Positions 16,428-24,299 of a stretch of DNA of 33,625 bases are shown piece by piece. The position numbers were made by a program, and so were the translations under genes. Source of the DNA: Flavobacterium sp. (lineage in GTDB: Bacteria; Bacteroidota; Bacteroidia; Flavobacteriales; Flavobacteriaceae); contig JAAFGY010000017.1 of NCBI GenBank assembly GCA_010365135.1, positions 1-33,625 on the forward strand, written 5' to 3'. A model generated the notes under the pieces. That model was not told the origin of the DNA and made no database searches. It saw only the letters and a list, made by a program, of their open reading frames with translations. Position 1 is the first letter of the stretch, and every line of letters begins with the position of its first letter.

Positions 16428-16465
16428 AAAAAAGGGGGTTGTTTTTTCAAACAATTCCCTTTTTT
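16428..16465 (+). terminator. Strong intrinsic terminator ending the maltodextrin operon
   Basis: A 17-position stem pairs AAAAAAGGGGGTTGTTT (16428-16444) with AAACAATTCCCTTTTTT (16449-16465), two of the pairs being G-T, around the 4-nt loop TTTC. A run of six T closes the stem. It starts 22 bp after the amylase stop. Confidence 0.85.
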
Positions 16466-16469
16466 AAAT

Positions 16470-16490
16470 ACTAAAATCGTATATTTTAGT
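16470..16490. repeat. Perfect inverted repeat upstream of the JmjC-like gene
   Basis: ACTAAAAT (16470-16477) and ATTTTAGT (16483-16490) flank CGTAT. It follows the terminator closely and lies about 60 bp before a -7-like box, so it could be an operator or just an AT-rich chance palindrome. Confidence 0.35.
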
Positions 16491-16548
16491 GAAATCGCCT
16501 GCATATTATTTTGAAATTTATTGGTCGTAGTTTTAACCATTTTTTTAT

Positions 16549-16556
16549 TAAATTTG
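16549..16556 (+). promoter_or_regulatory. Candidate -7 box for the JmjC-like gene
   Basis: TAAATTTG is a full match to TAnnTTTG, 64 bp before the ATG. A TTG lies at 16521-16523, but the 25-bp gap is longer than usual, so only the -7 box is supported. Confidence 0.4.
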
Positions 16557-16620
16557 AAAAAAGTAAAATTTGCGATAAAAAGCCACTGCTTTTTTAAATT
16601 TTTCCAAAAAATATTATCCA

Positions 16621-17484
16621 ATGTCTTTTAAATATACAGAAATTGAACGCGTTGAAAAACTGACCAAAGAAGAATTTGTAAATAATTACTACAAACCACA
16701 AAAACCTGTGGTTATCACCCATCAAATCGAGGATTGGCCAGCATTTACCAAATGGAATTTTGACTTTTTGAGAGATGTTGCAGCCGATAAAAAAGTCCCT
16801 TTGTACGATAGCCGAAAAACGGACTATACCAAAAAAGTGAACGAACCCGATTTTGTAATGACGATGGGGGAATACATTGACATCCTGGAAAAAGGTCCTA
16901 CCGATTTACGGATTTTTCTATACAATTTAATGAAAGATGTGCCGTCAATGAAATCGGATATAAAATGGCCTGATTTGGGTCTTCGATTGATTAAAAGTTT
17001 GCCGTTATTGTTTTTTGGTGGTGAAAATGCCAAGGTTTTTATGCATTACGATATTGATTTTCCAAATATATTTCACATTCACTTTCAAGGCAGAAAACAG
17101 TGCGTGCTTGTTGATCCAAAAGAGACTAAATATATGTATCGCCTTCCCTATTCTTGGATTTGCCATGAAGACATTGATTTTGACAATCCTGATTTCACAA
17201 AATTTCCCGCTTTGAAACTCGTAAACCCTTACATTACACACCTTGAACACGGCGAAATGCTTTATATGCCCGAAGGTTGGTGGCATTATATGAAATATGA
17301 AACGCCTGGCTTTTCGTTGAGTTTGCGCTCTTTGGCTGGCCGTCCGAGTAATTTATTTAAAGGTTTTGCCAACGTTACATTCAATAGATTTTACGATAAT
17401 TGGATGCGAAAATGGAAAGGCCAAGCTTGGTTAAATCACAAAGATAAAGTGTCCATAAAGAGAACTAATGCCGAACTGAAATAA
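16621..17484 (+). CDS. Cupin-8/JmjC-like Fe(II)/2-oxoglutarate-dependent oxygenase family protein
   Basis: A 287-residue cytoplasmic protein. The core shows HYDIDFPNIFHIHFQGRKQ with His142-x-Asp144, and later MPEGWWHYM with His222, giving the HxD...H iron-binding triad of the cupin-8/JmjC superfamily. The start (KPQKPVVITHQIEDWPAFTKW) is the usual N-terminal strand-helix of these hydroxylases, and YMPEGWWH is a family hallmark. Members hydroxylate proteins or small molecules; the substrate of this one is not known. It is separated from the next gene by three bases, so the two are probably co-transcribed and perhaps translationally coupled. It has its own promoter-like box after the preceding terminator. 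Confidence 0.82.
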   Translation: MSFKYTEIERVEKLTKEEFVNNYYKPQKPVVITHQIEDWPAFTKWNFDFLRDVAADKKVPLYDSRKTDYTKKVNEPDFVMTMGEYIDILEKGPTDLRIFLYNLMKDVPSMKSDIKWPDLGLRLIKSLPLLFFGGENAKVFMHYDIDFPNIFHIHFQGRKQCVLVDPKETKYMYRLPYSWICHEDIDFDNPDFTKFPALKLVNPYITHLEHGEMLYMPEGWWHYMKYETPGFSLSLRSLAGRPSNLFKGFANVTFNRFYDNWMRKWKGQAWLNHKDKVSIKRTNAELK

Positions 17485-17487
17485 AAA

Positions 17488-18147
17488 ATGCTAAAAATTG
17501 GACATCGTGGAGCAAAAGGCTACGAACCCGAAAATACTTTGATTTCTTTCGAAAAAGCGATTCATTTAGATGCTGACGGAATCGAACTCGATGTGCATTT
17601 GAGTTCGGATGGACAAGTAATAGTGATTCACGATGAAACAATCGACAGAACTACCAATGGAAAAGGTTTTGTAAATCGATTTACTGCATTAGAATTAAAA
17701 AAATATGGTATTCCAAAGCTTGTCGAGGTTTTTGATTTAGTAAACCGCCACTGTTTTATCAATATTGAACTCAAAGGAATTGGAACTGCCAAACCTGTTG
17801 TTGATTTAATTTCCAATTATATTTTAAGCAAAAACTGGAATTACACTGATTTTCTGGTTTCCAGTTTCGATTGGAAAATGCTCGAAGAAATTCATTTATT
17901 AAATTCAAAAATCAAAATTGGCGTTTTAACTGAAGAATCTATTGAAGAGGCTTTGGCTTTCGCCAAAAAGGTAAAAGCCTTTTCCATTCACCCTCATTAC
18001 TCCTTATTATCGAAAGAAAATGTAGCTTTGATGCAGGAAAATGGATTCGAAGTTTATCCATGGACGGTGAATTCTATGGAGGACATTCAAAAAATAAAAT
18101 CATTCAACGTAAACGGAATCATTTCCGATTTTCTAGATAGAATATGA
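17488..18147 (+). CDS. Glycerophosphodiester phosphodiesterase
   Basis: The 219-residue protein begins IGHRGAKGYEPENTLISF, giving the catalytic His6 and Arg7, followed by the metal-binding Glu33 and Asp35 in GIELDVHLS and the second catalytic His48 in VIHDETIDRTTNGKG. Other family features are the INIELKG strand and the C-terminal VYPWTVN. It hydrolyses glycerophosphodiesters to glycerol 3-phosphate and an alcohol. There is no signal peptide, so it acts in the cytoplasm, unlike the exported GlpQ type. The gene starts three bases after the JmjC-like stop. Confidence 0.92.
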   Translation: MLKIGHRGAKGYEPENTLISFEKAIHLDADGIELDVHLSSDGQVIVIHDETIDRTTNGKGFVNRFTALELKKYGIPKLVEVFDLVNRHCFINIELKGIGTAKPVVDLISNYILSKNWNYTDFLVSSFDWKMLEEIHLLNSKIKIGVLTEESIEEALAFAKKVKAFSIHPHYSLLSKENVALMQENGFEVYPWTVNSMEDIQKIKSFNVNGIISDFLDRI

Positions 18148-18160
18148 ACTAACTCATACC

Positions 18161-18191
18161 ACTTTGTCAAAGCTCAAAACTTTGACAAAGT
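18161..18191. repeat. Double palindrome of a second family
   Basis: Arms ACTTTGTCAAAG (18161-18172) and CTTTGACAAAGT (18180-18191) are exact reverse complements around seven bases. As in the AAACCT family, each arm is itself palindromic (CTTTG/CAAAG around one base). It fills the gap between the phosphodiesterase and the flavoprotein genes. Confidence 0.75.
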
Positions 18192-18208
18192 TCGTTTCAA
18201 ACTAAAAT

Positions 18209-19417
18209 ATGAACCAGAATTTTGACATAATAATTGTAGGTGGTGGCGCAGCGGGATTTTTTACGGCAATTAATATTGTAGAGAAAAATCCGAAACTAAA
18301 AGTAGCTATTCTCGAACGTGGAAACGAAGTTTTAACCAAAGTCAGAGTTTCTGGCGGCGGAAGATGCAACGTAACTCACGCTTGTTTTGAACCCAACGAA
18401 TTGGTAAAATTTTATCCAAGAGGCGAGAAAGAATTGCGCGGGCCTTTTCATCAATTTTGTTCTGGTGACACTGTAGAATGGTTCAGCAATCACGGTGTGG
18501 AACTCAAAATTGAGGATGATGGACGAATGTTTCCGGTTTCTAATTCGTCGCAAACCATCATAGATTGTTTTCTGCAAGCGACTCGAAAATTGGGAATTGC
18601 AGTTTTGACTGGGCAAAGCGTTCAGTCCATTTTCAAAAAAGATAACCTTTGGAAAATTGAAACTCAAAACGAAAATTACATTGCCATAAAACTAATTCTC
18701 GCCACAGGAAGCAACCCAAAAATTTGGGAAATGCTGCAAACTTTTGGTCACGCCATTGTGAATCCCGTTCCTTCCTTGTTTACTTTTAACATTAAAGATT
18801 CAAGAATTAAAGAACTTCCCGGAGTTTCGGCTCAGGTTTCGGTAAAAGTGAAAGACACCAAATTAAGTTCTACCGGCCCTTTACTCATAACACATTGGGG
18901 AATGAGTGGCCCTGCAATTTTGAAATTATCGGCTTGGGGCGCAAGAATATTATTCGAGAAAAATTATCAATTTACCATTTTCGTCAATTGGTTAAATGAT
19001 GTTGACAGCACTGAAGCCGAAAAAATCCTCAAAGAGTTGAAACAGGAAAACGCCAAAAAAGCCGTTTCCAAGAAATCTCCATTCGACTTTCCGAATCGAC
19101 TATGGGAAAGTTTAGTTTTGGCTTCGACTATTTCAGAAGAAACAAAATGGGCAGATTTATCCAAAATGCAACTGCAAAATTTAGCCAATCAATTGACGAA
19201 TTCGAGTTTTCAAGTCAATGGAAAAAGCACTTTTAAGGAAGAATTTGTAACGGCAGGCGGCATTGATTTAAAGGAAATCAACTTTAAAACGATGGAAAGC
19301 AAACTGCACGAAAACCTTTATTTTGCTGGAGAAATCTTAAATATTGATGCCATAACTGGAGGATTTAACTTTCAGAATGCTTGGACAAGCGGATTTATTT
19401 TGGCAAATTCATTGTAA
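18209..19417 (+). CDS. HI0933/BaiN-type FAD-dependent oxidoreductase
   Basis: The 402-residue protein opens with an FAD Rossmann motif (IIIVGGGAAGFFTAI) and has the family signatures KVRVSGGGRCNVTH at about 45-60 and GGIDLKEINFKTMESK with YFAGEILNIDAITGGFNFQNAW near the C-terminus, which closes the FAD site. These define the HI0933 family of flavoproteins (annotated variously as aminoacetone oxidase family or BaiN). The true reaction in this phylum is not known. It follows the phosphodiesterase in the same direction after 61 bp holding a palindrome. Confidence 0.9.
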   Translation: MNQNFDIIIVGGGAAGFFTAINIVEKNPKLKVAILERGNEVLTKVRVSGGGRCNVTHACFEPNELVKFYPRGEKELRGPFHQFCSGDTVEWFSNHGVELKIEDDGRMFPVSNSSQTIIDCFLQATRKLGIAVLTGQSVQSIFKKDNLWKIETQNENYIAIKLILATGSNPKIWEMLQTFGHAIVNPVPSLFTFNIKDSRIKELPGVSAQVSVKVKDTKLSSTGPLLITHWGMSGPAILKLSAWGARILFEKNYQFTIFVNWLNDVDSTEAEKILKELKQENAKKAVSKKSPFDFPNRLWESLVLASTISEETKWADLSKMQLQNLANQLTNSSFQVNGKSTFKEEFVTAGGIDLKEINFKTMESKLHENLYFAGEILNIDAITGGFNFQNAWTSGFILANSL

Positions 19418-19548
19418 CCATAAACTAAATAATTGTATTTTTGATTGAGATTGCGTTGTTCGATGGGACAATTTATATCTAAATAATTGGAAAATAACGG
19501 TTTATGTTATTTCTTTACAGTGCGACATTCACCAATATCATATAGTCA

Positions 19549-22500
19549 ATGAAAAAAATTTACTTATTAGTTGTTCTATTTTTAAGCCTTTTTTCTTTGA
19601 ATTCCTATGCAAAAAGTACTATTGTATATGGTAAAATAGTAATTCCAAAAATTGATTCCGATTTCTTAACAAATAGTAAATCAAATTTAATTTTAGCCGC
19701 TCCAACCTCAAGTCCAAGAGCATCTTCAACATCTCTTTGTGAAGGCGAAAGTTTGACACTTACTGCAAATCCAAGTGGAGGAATTGCTCCTTACACCTTT
19801 AGCTGGACTGGACCGAATGGATATGTATCAACCGACGAAAATCCAGTGATAACTACTATTGGTTTATCAGGATCCGGAATTTATTCGTTAGTTGTTACGG
19901 ATGCTCTTAACGCTACTTCAACCATTCAAAGTACGGAAGCCATTACAATAAATGCGAAAATAGATCCAGAATTTGATGCCACTTTACCAGCTATTTGTAA
20001 AGACGGAATAGCTCCCCTTTTATCACCTACATCAACAAATGGGATTAGCGGAACTTGGAGTCCATCAGTAGTGAATAATACTGCTACTGCTAACTATCTT
20101 TTTACGCCAGATTCTGGTCAGTGTGCCAATACCTTTTCTTTTATTGTTTTTGTTGTGAAGAATGTAACGCCAGTTTTTACGTTACCAACGTCCATTTGTT
20201 TTGGAGCTACCCCTCCAGTTCTAAACAATATTTCAAATAACGGAATTGTTGGAACTTGGAATCCTGCAACAGTAAGTAATGCAGCATCTGGCACCTATAC
20301 TTTTACTCCCGCCCAAAATATTGGACAATGTGCTTTGCCAAAAACGGTTCAAATAATCGTAAATCCAACAATTGCGGTATTTAGCCCGCCGATTCTGCCC
20401 ATTTGTGCAGGTGCTTTTTTAGCCCCTTTGCCAACAACTTCTACTAACGGAATTACAGGTTCTTGGACGCCATCCTTGGATAATACCAAAACAACCCTAT
20501 ATACGTTTACTCCAACAGGTGGTCAATGTGCGACTGCAACTACGGAAATTACAATTATTGTAAATCCTAATATTACACCAACTTTTAGCTTTGTGACGTC
20601 AATATGCGAAAATGATGCAGCACCGCTACTACCACAAATTTCTGATAATGGAATAACAGGAACTTGGAATCCTACAACAGTAAGCAATACTGCGACAGGA
20701 ACTTATACATTCACTTCCGCTGCTGGACAATGTGCCAATCCAGCTCCGCCAATTACGGTAACGGTAAAACCATTCCTTACACCAATTTTTAGCTTTGTGA
20801 CTTCAATTTGCGAAAATGATACAGCACCACTATTACCAACAATTTCTGATAATGGAATAACCGGAACTTGGAATCCTACAACAGTTAGCAATACTGCGAC
20901 AGGAACCTACACCTTTACTTCCTTTATTGGACAATGTTCCAATCCTACTCCGCCCATTACGGTAACGGTAAAACCATTCCTTACACCAACTTTTAGTTTT
21001 GTGACTTCAATTTGCAAAAATGATACAGCACCACTATTACCAACAATTTCCAATAATGGAATAATTGGAACTTGGAATCCTACAACAGTAAGTAATACTG
21101 CGACAGGAACTTATACATTCACTTCCGCTGGGGGTCAATGTACCAATCCAGCTCAGCCTATTACAGTAACGGTAAAACCATTCCTTACACCAACTTTTAG
21201 CTTTGTGACGTCAATATGCGAAAATGATGCAGCACCACTACTACCAACAATTTCTGACAATGGAATTACTGGAACTTGGAACACGCCAGCGGTCAGCAAT
21301 ACTGCGACAGGAACATATACCTTTACTCCTGCTGGTGGGCAATGTACCAATCCAGCTCCGCCTATTACAGTAACGGTAAAACCATTCCTTACACCAACTT
21401 TTAGCTTTGTGATGTCAATTTGTGAAAATGACGCAGCACCGCTACTACCAACAATTTCGGATAATGGAATAGCGGGAACTTGGAATCCTACAACAGTTAG
21501 CAATACTACTACTGGAACATACACCTTTACTTCCGCTGGTGCACAATGTGCCAATCCAGCTCCGCCAATTACGTTAACGGTAAAACCATTCCTTACACCA
21601 ACTTTTAGCTTTGTGACTTCAATTTGCGAAAATGACACAGCACCACTATTACCATCAATTTCGGACAATGGAATAACGGGAACTTGGAATCCTACAACAG
21701 TAAGCAATACTGCGACAGTAACTTATACCTTTACTTCCGCTGTTGGACAATGTGCCAATCCATCTCCGCCAATTACGGTAACGGTAAAACCATTCCTTAC
21801 ACCAACTTTTAGCTTTGTGACTTCAATATGCGAAAACGACACAGCACCTCTATTACCAACACTTTCTAATAATGGAATAACTGGAACTTGGAGTCCTACA
21901 ACAGTTAGCAATACTGCGACAGGAACTTATACCTTTTCTTCTGCTGTTGGACAATGTGCCAATCCTGCTCCACCAATTACGGTAACGGTAAAACCATTCG
22001 TTACACCAACTTTTAGCTTTGTGACTTCAATTTGTGAAAATGACACAGCGCCGCTATTACCAACACTTTCTGATAATGGAATAACTGGAACATGGAATCC
22101 TACAACAGTTAGCAACACTGCGACAAAAACCTACACCTTTACTTCTGCTGTTGGACAATGTACCAATCCTGCTCCGCCTCTTACGTTAACAGTAAAACCA
22201 TTCCTTACACCAACTTTTAGCTTTGTGACTTCAATTTGCGAAAATGATACAGCACCACTATTACCAACAATTTCTGATAATGGAATAACGGGAACTTGGA
22301 ATCCTACAACAGTAAGCAATACTGCGACAGGAACTTATACCTTTACTTCCGCTGTTGGACAATGTGCCAATTCTGCTCCACCAATTACGGTAACGGTAAA
22401 ACCGTTCGTTACACCAACTTTTAATGCAATTCCGAATGTTTGTTATAATTCAACACCGCCAACTTTGCCGACAATTTCGACAAATGGAATTTCTGGAACT

Positions 22501-23688
22501 TGGAATCCGTCAACGGTAAGCAATACTGTTTCTGCGCTGTATATTTTTACCCCAACTTCTGGAGTTTGTGTTGCAACCGCGCAATTAAATATAACTGTGG
22601 ACACAATAATTCCAGTTTTTAATATTGTTTCTTCCATTTGTGCAAACACTACAGCGCCAGTTTTAACGTCCACTTCTGCAAACGGAATTTCTGGAACTTG
22701 GAATCCTACAACTGTAAGCAACACTGCTTCCGGAACTTATACTTTTACTCCTGATGCGGGTCAATGTGCGACAATTACAATATTCAGTGTAACGGTTAAT
22801 CCAAATATAACCCCAAGTTTTACAGCCATTCCTTCACTATGTTTTGGTACAGTATCTCCCGTTTTACCTCTTAGATCGGACAATGGGATTACTGGAACTT
22901 GGAATCCTGCTGTCATTAGTAATACAACTTCTGGGGTATATAATTTTACCCCTGATATTGGAGAATGTGCAACAGATACAACTTTGAATATTACAGTTAA
23001 CCCAAAGGTCACCCCTACTTTTACTGCAATAGCTCCACTGTGTTCGGATGCAATAGCTCCGGTCTTGCCAACCACATCAAGTAATTTAATTATAGGAACT
23101 TGGAATCCAGACACCGTAAACAATACAGCATCAGGAACTTATACATTTACGCCAACTTCCGGTCAATGTGCATTAACAACAACTTTGAGTGTTACTGTTT
23201 ATCAATCTCCTACGGGTTTTACAACAACAACTACGGATGTTGTCAATGAAAGTCCAAATGGAATTATTGAAATTAGTGGTCCAATTGGCGGATTAGCACC
23301 CTATCAATACAGTATAAATAACGGTTCCTTTACCGCTAATACAAGTTATCCAAATCTTGCTCCGGGAATTTACACCATTACCATTCAAGATATAAATGGT
23401 TGCCAATTTAACAAGGTGGCAACCATAAATTCTATTTGTATGTTTCCAAATGTTATTACTCCAAATGGGGATACCTTTAATGACACCCTTAATCTAAATG
23501 GCTGCGATGTTGTTAAACTTGAATTATTTAATAGGTATGGCAGAAAAGTAAATAGTTATAACAATTATACTAATCAATGGGGCGGAACTAATGAAAAAGG
23601 AGAATCGCTTCCCGATGGTACCTATTTTTATGTGGCCGAAATAAAAGGAGGAATTTCAAAATCCGGTTGGGTCTTTATTGCGGAATAA
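19549..23688 (+). CDS. Large secreted repeat adhesin with T9SS type B sorting domain
   Basis: This 1379-residue protein has a signal peptide (ending LNSYAKS), an Ig-like domain (SLCEGESLTLTANPSGGIAPYTFSW, about 63-135), then sixteen units of about 68 residues (about 139-1220), an SprB-like repeat (GGLAPYQYSINNGSFTANTSYPNLAPGIYTITIQD), and a C-terminal gliding/CHU_C type B sorting domain starting FPNVITPNGDTFNDTL and containing LELFNRYGRKV and LPDGTYFYVAEIKGG. Each unit carries two Cys (SICEND and GQCANP) and the core NGITGTWNPTTVSNTATGTYTFT. The tail marks it for secretion by the type IX system and surface attachment or release. An adhesin role is inferred. The gene has its own transcription unit, ended by a bidirectional terminator. 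Confidence 0.9.
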   Translation: MKKIYLLVVLFLSLFSLNSYAKSTIVYGKIVIPKIDSDFLTNSKSNLILAAPTSSPRASSTSLCEGESLTLTANPSGGIAPYTFSWTGPNGYVSTDENPVITTIGLSGSGIYSLVVTDALNATSTIQSTEAITINAKIDPEFDATLPAICKDGIAPLLSPTSTNGISGTWSPSVVNNTATANYLFTPDSGQCANTFSFIVFVVKNVTPVFTLPTSICFGATPPVLNNISNNGIVGTWNPATVSNAASGTYTFTPAQNIGQCALPKTVQIIVNPTIAVFSPPILPICAGAFLAPLPTTSTNGITGSWTPSLDNTKTTLYTFTPTGGQCATATTEITIIVNPNITPTFSFVTSICENDAAPLLPQISDNGITGTWNPTTVSNTATGTYTFTSAAGQCANPAPPITVTVKPFLTPIFSFVTSICENDTAPLLPTISDNGITGTWNPTTVSNTATGTYTFTSFIGQCSNPTPPITVTVKPFLTPTFSFVTSICKNDTAPLLPTISNNGIIGTWNPTTVSNTATGTYTFTSAGGQCTNPAQPITVTVKPFLTPTFSFVTSICENDAAPLLPTISDNGITGTWNTPAVSNTATGTYTFTPAGGQCTNPAPPITVTVKPFLTPTFSFVMSICENDAAPLLPTISDNGIAGTWNPTTVSNTTTGTYTFTSAGAQCANPAPPITLTVKPFLTPTFSFVTSICENDTAPLLPSISDNGITGTWNPTTVSNTATVTYTFTSAVGQCANPSPPITVTVKPFLTPTFSFVTSICENDTAPLLPTLSNNGITGTWSPTTVSNTATGTYTFSSAVGQCANPAPPITVTVKPFVTPTFSFVTSICENDTAPLLPTLSDNGITGTWNPTTVSNTATKTYTFTSAVGQCTNPAPPLTLTVKPFLTPTFSFVTSICENDTAPLLPTISDNGITGTWNPTTVSNTATGTYTFTSAVGQCANSAPPITVTVKPFVTPTFNAIPNVCYNSTPPTLPTISTNGISGTWNPSTVSNTVSALYIFTPTSGVCVATAQLNITVDTIIPVFNIVSSICANTTAPVLTSTSANGISGTWNPTTVSNTASGTYTFTPDAGQCATITIFSVTVNPNITPSFTAIPSLCFGTVSPVLPLRSDNGITGTWNPAVISNTTSGVYNFTPDIGECATDTTLNITVNPKVTPTFTAIAPLCSDAIAPVLPTTSSNLIIGTWNPDTVNNTASGTYTFTPTSGQCALTTTLSVTVYQSPTGFTTTTTDVVNESPNGIIEISGPIGGLAPYQYSINNGSFTANTSYPNLAPGIYTITIQDINGCQFNKVATINSICMFPNVITPNGDTFNDTLNLNGCDVVKLELFNRYGRKVNSYNNYTNQWGGTNEKGESLPDGTYFYVAEIKGGISKSGWVFIAE
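20575..22410 (+). repeat. Nine tandem 204-bp near-identical coding repeats
   Basis: Nine consecutive units, each exactly 204 bp and starting ACACCAA(or ATT)TTTAGC, encode TPTFSFVTSICEND...VTVKPF(L/V). The first begins at 20575 and the tenth, diverged unit begins exactly at 22411. They differ by scattered substitutions, for example Asp/Ala at residue 15 and Val/Gly in the GQC turn, with no indels. Three diverged units precede and four follow. Confidence 0.93.
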
Positions 23689-23693
23689 ATTAA

Positions 23694-23726
23694 AATTAAA
23701 AAGCTCCATAAACGAGCTTTTTAATT
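23694..23726. terminator. Bidirectional intrinsic terminator between the adhesin and tspO
   Basis: AATTAAAAAGCTC (23694-23706) pairs perfectly with GAGCTTTTTAATT (23714-23726) around a 7-nt loop. T-rich tails follow on both strands, which suits the two convergent genes. Confidence 0.88.
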
Positions 23727-23738
23727 AATTTTAAAAAT

Positions 23739-24215
23739 TTATCGATTTAGCCACCAAATGCTAGCATTCAAAATCATGGCGAAACTTACCCAAAGCAAGT
23801 AGGGAATCAACAAATACGCGGCAATTTTATTGATTTTTATAAATTTAGTGTAGGTTTCGTAAATCATCAACCACAAAATAACTATTTCCAGTCCCGCCAA
23901 CATTGGATTTTTCAACCCAAAAAACAAAAACGACCACAAAGCATTCAAGGCCAATTGAATGGCAAAGAAAACTAAAGCGTTTTTTACCACTTCTCGCTCT
24001 TGTTCCATTCGATTCCACACTAATCCCGCAGCCACTCCCATCATTACATACAGCATACTCCAAACGGGGGCAAAAATCCAGTTGGGCGGATTAAAACTCG
24101 GTTTGACCAATGTAGGATACCAAGTAGTAATGGCCGAACGAGTTACCATTCCCGAAAAATATCCGATTACTAAACACGTAACAACAACAGCTAGAATTTT
24201 AGAAATTTTATTCAT
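23739..24215 (-). CDS. tspO: TspO/MBR family membrane protein
   Basis: The ATG at 24215 gives 158 residues, normal for the family; an in-frame upstream TTG at 24260 is rejected because it overlaps the promoter. The hallmark segment TTWYPTLVKPSFNPPNWIF followed by APVW lies at about 30-52, and five hydrophobic helices can be read (about 7-27, 48-67, 76-97, 101-121, 129-150). TspO proteins bind porphyrins, and in bacteria influence tetrapyrrole or stress responses; the physiological role in Flavobacteria is not settled. It is convergent with the adhesin gene and divergent from mvaD. Confidence 0.93.
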   Translation of the reverse strand: MNKISKILAVVVTCLVIGYFSGMVTRSAITTWYPTLVKPSFNPPNWIFAPVWSMLYVMMGVAAGLVWNRMEQEREVVKNALVFFAIQLALNALWSFLFFGLKNPMLAGLEIVILWLMIYETYTKFIKINKIAAYLLIPYLLWVSFAMILNASIWWLNR

Positions 24216-24229
24216 ACTACAATTTTTGC

Positions 24230-24263
24230 CAAAATTAATCAAAACTTTGACCAATTCCACAAA
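24230..24263 (-). promoter_or_regulatory. Candidate tspO promoter
   Basis: On the minus strand TTTG (24263-24260) and TAATTTTG (24237-24230) are separated by 22 bp, a good match to the TTTG/TAnnTTTG pattern. The ATG follows 14 bp downstream, giving a very short leader. Confidence 0.5.
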
Positions 24264-24275
24264 TAAAGAAATCAG

Positions 24276-24283
24276 TATCTTTG
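24276..24283 (+). promoter_or_regulatory. Candidate -7 box of the mevalonate operon
   Basis: TATCTTTG fits TAnnTTTG exactly and lies 16 bp before the mvaD ATG, so transcription would start almost at the coding region. A TTTG at 24246 is 26 bp away, longer than usual. Confidence 0.5.
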
Positions 24284-24299
24284 TACAAATTTATAATTG

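Noticed and set aside
16424..16621. Leftward open frame of 65 codons
   Set aside because: It runs through the terminator stem and the promoter-like box and has an AT-driven Lys/Asn/Phe composition without any family features.
20575..22410. Regularly spaced repeats resembling a CRISPR array
   Set aside because: The units are 204 bp, contiguous without unique spacers, and encode protein in one continuous frame; no cas genes are near.
20703..23123. Several leftward open frames of 62-184 codons with repeated MLTVVGFQVP-like products
   Set aside because: They are complementary-strand shadows of the 204-bp coding repeats of the adhesin; their repetition simply mirrors the real gene.
22761..23123. 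Possible antisense gene of 120 codons in the adhesin tail
   Set aside because: Its sequence is the reverse of the conserved unit core and contains no independent start context or motif.
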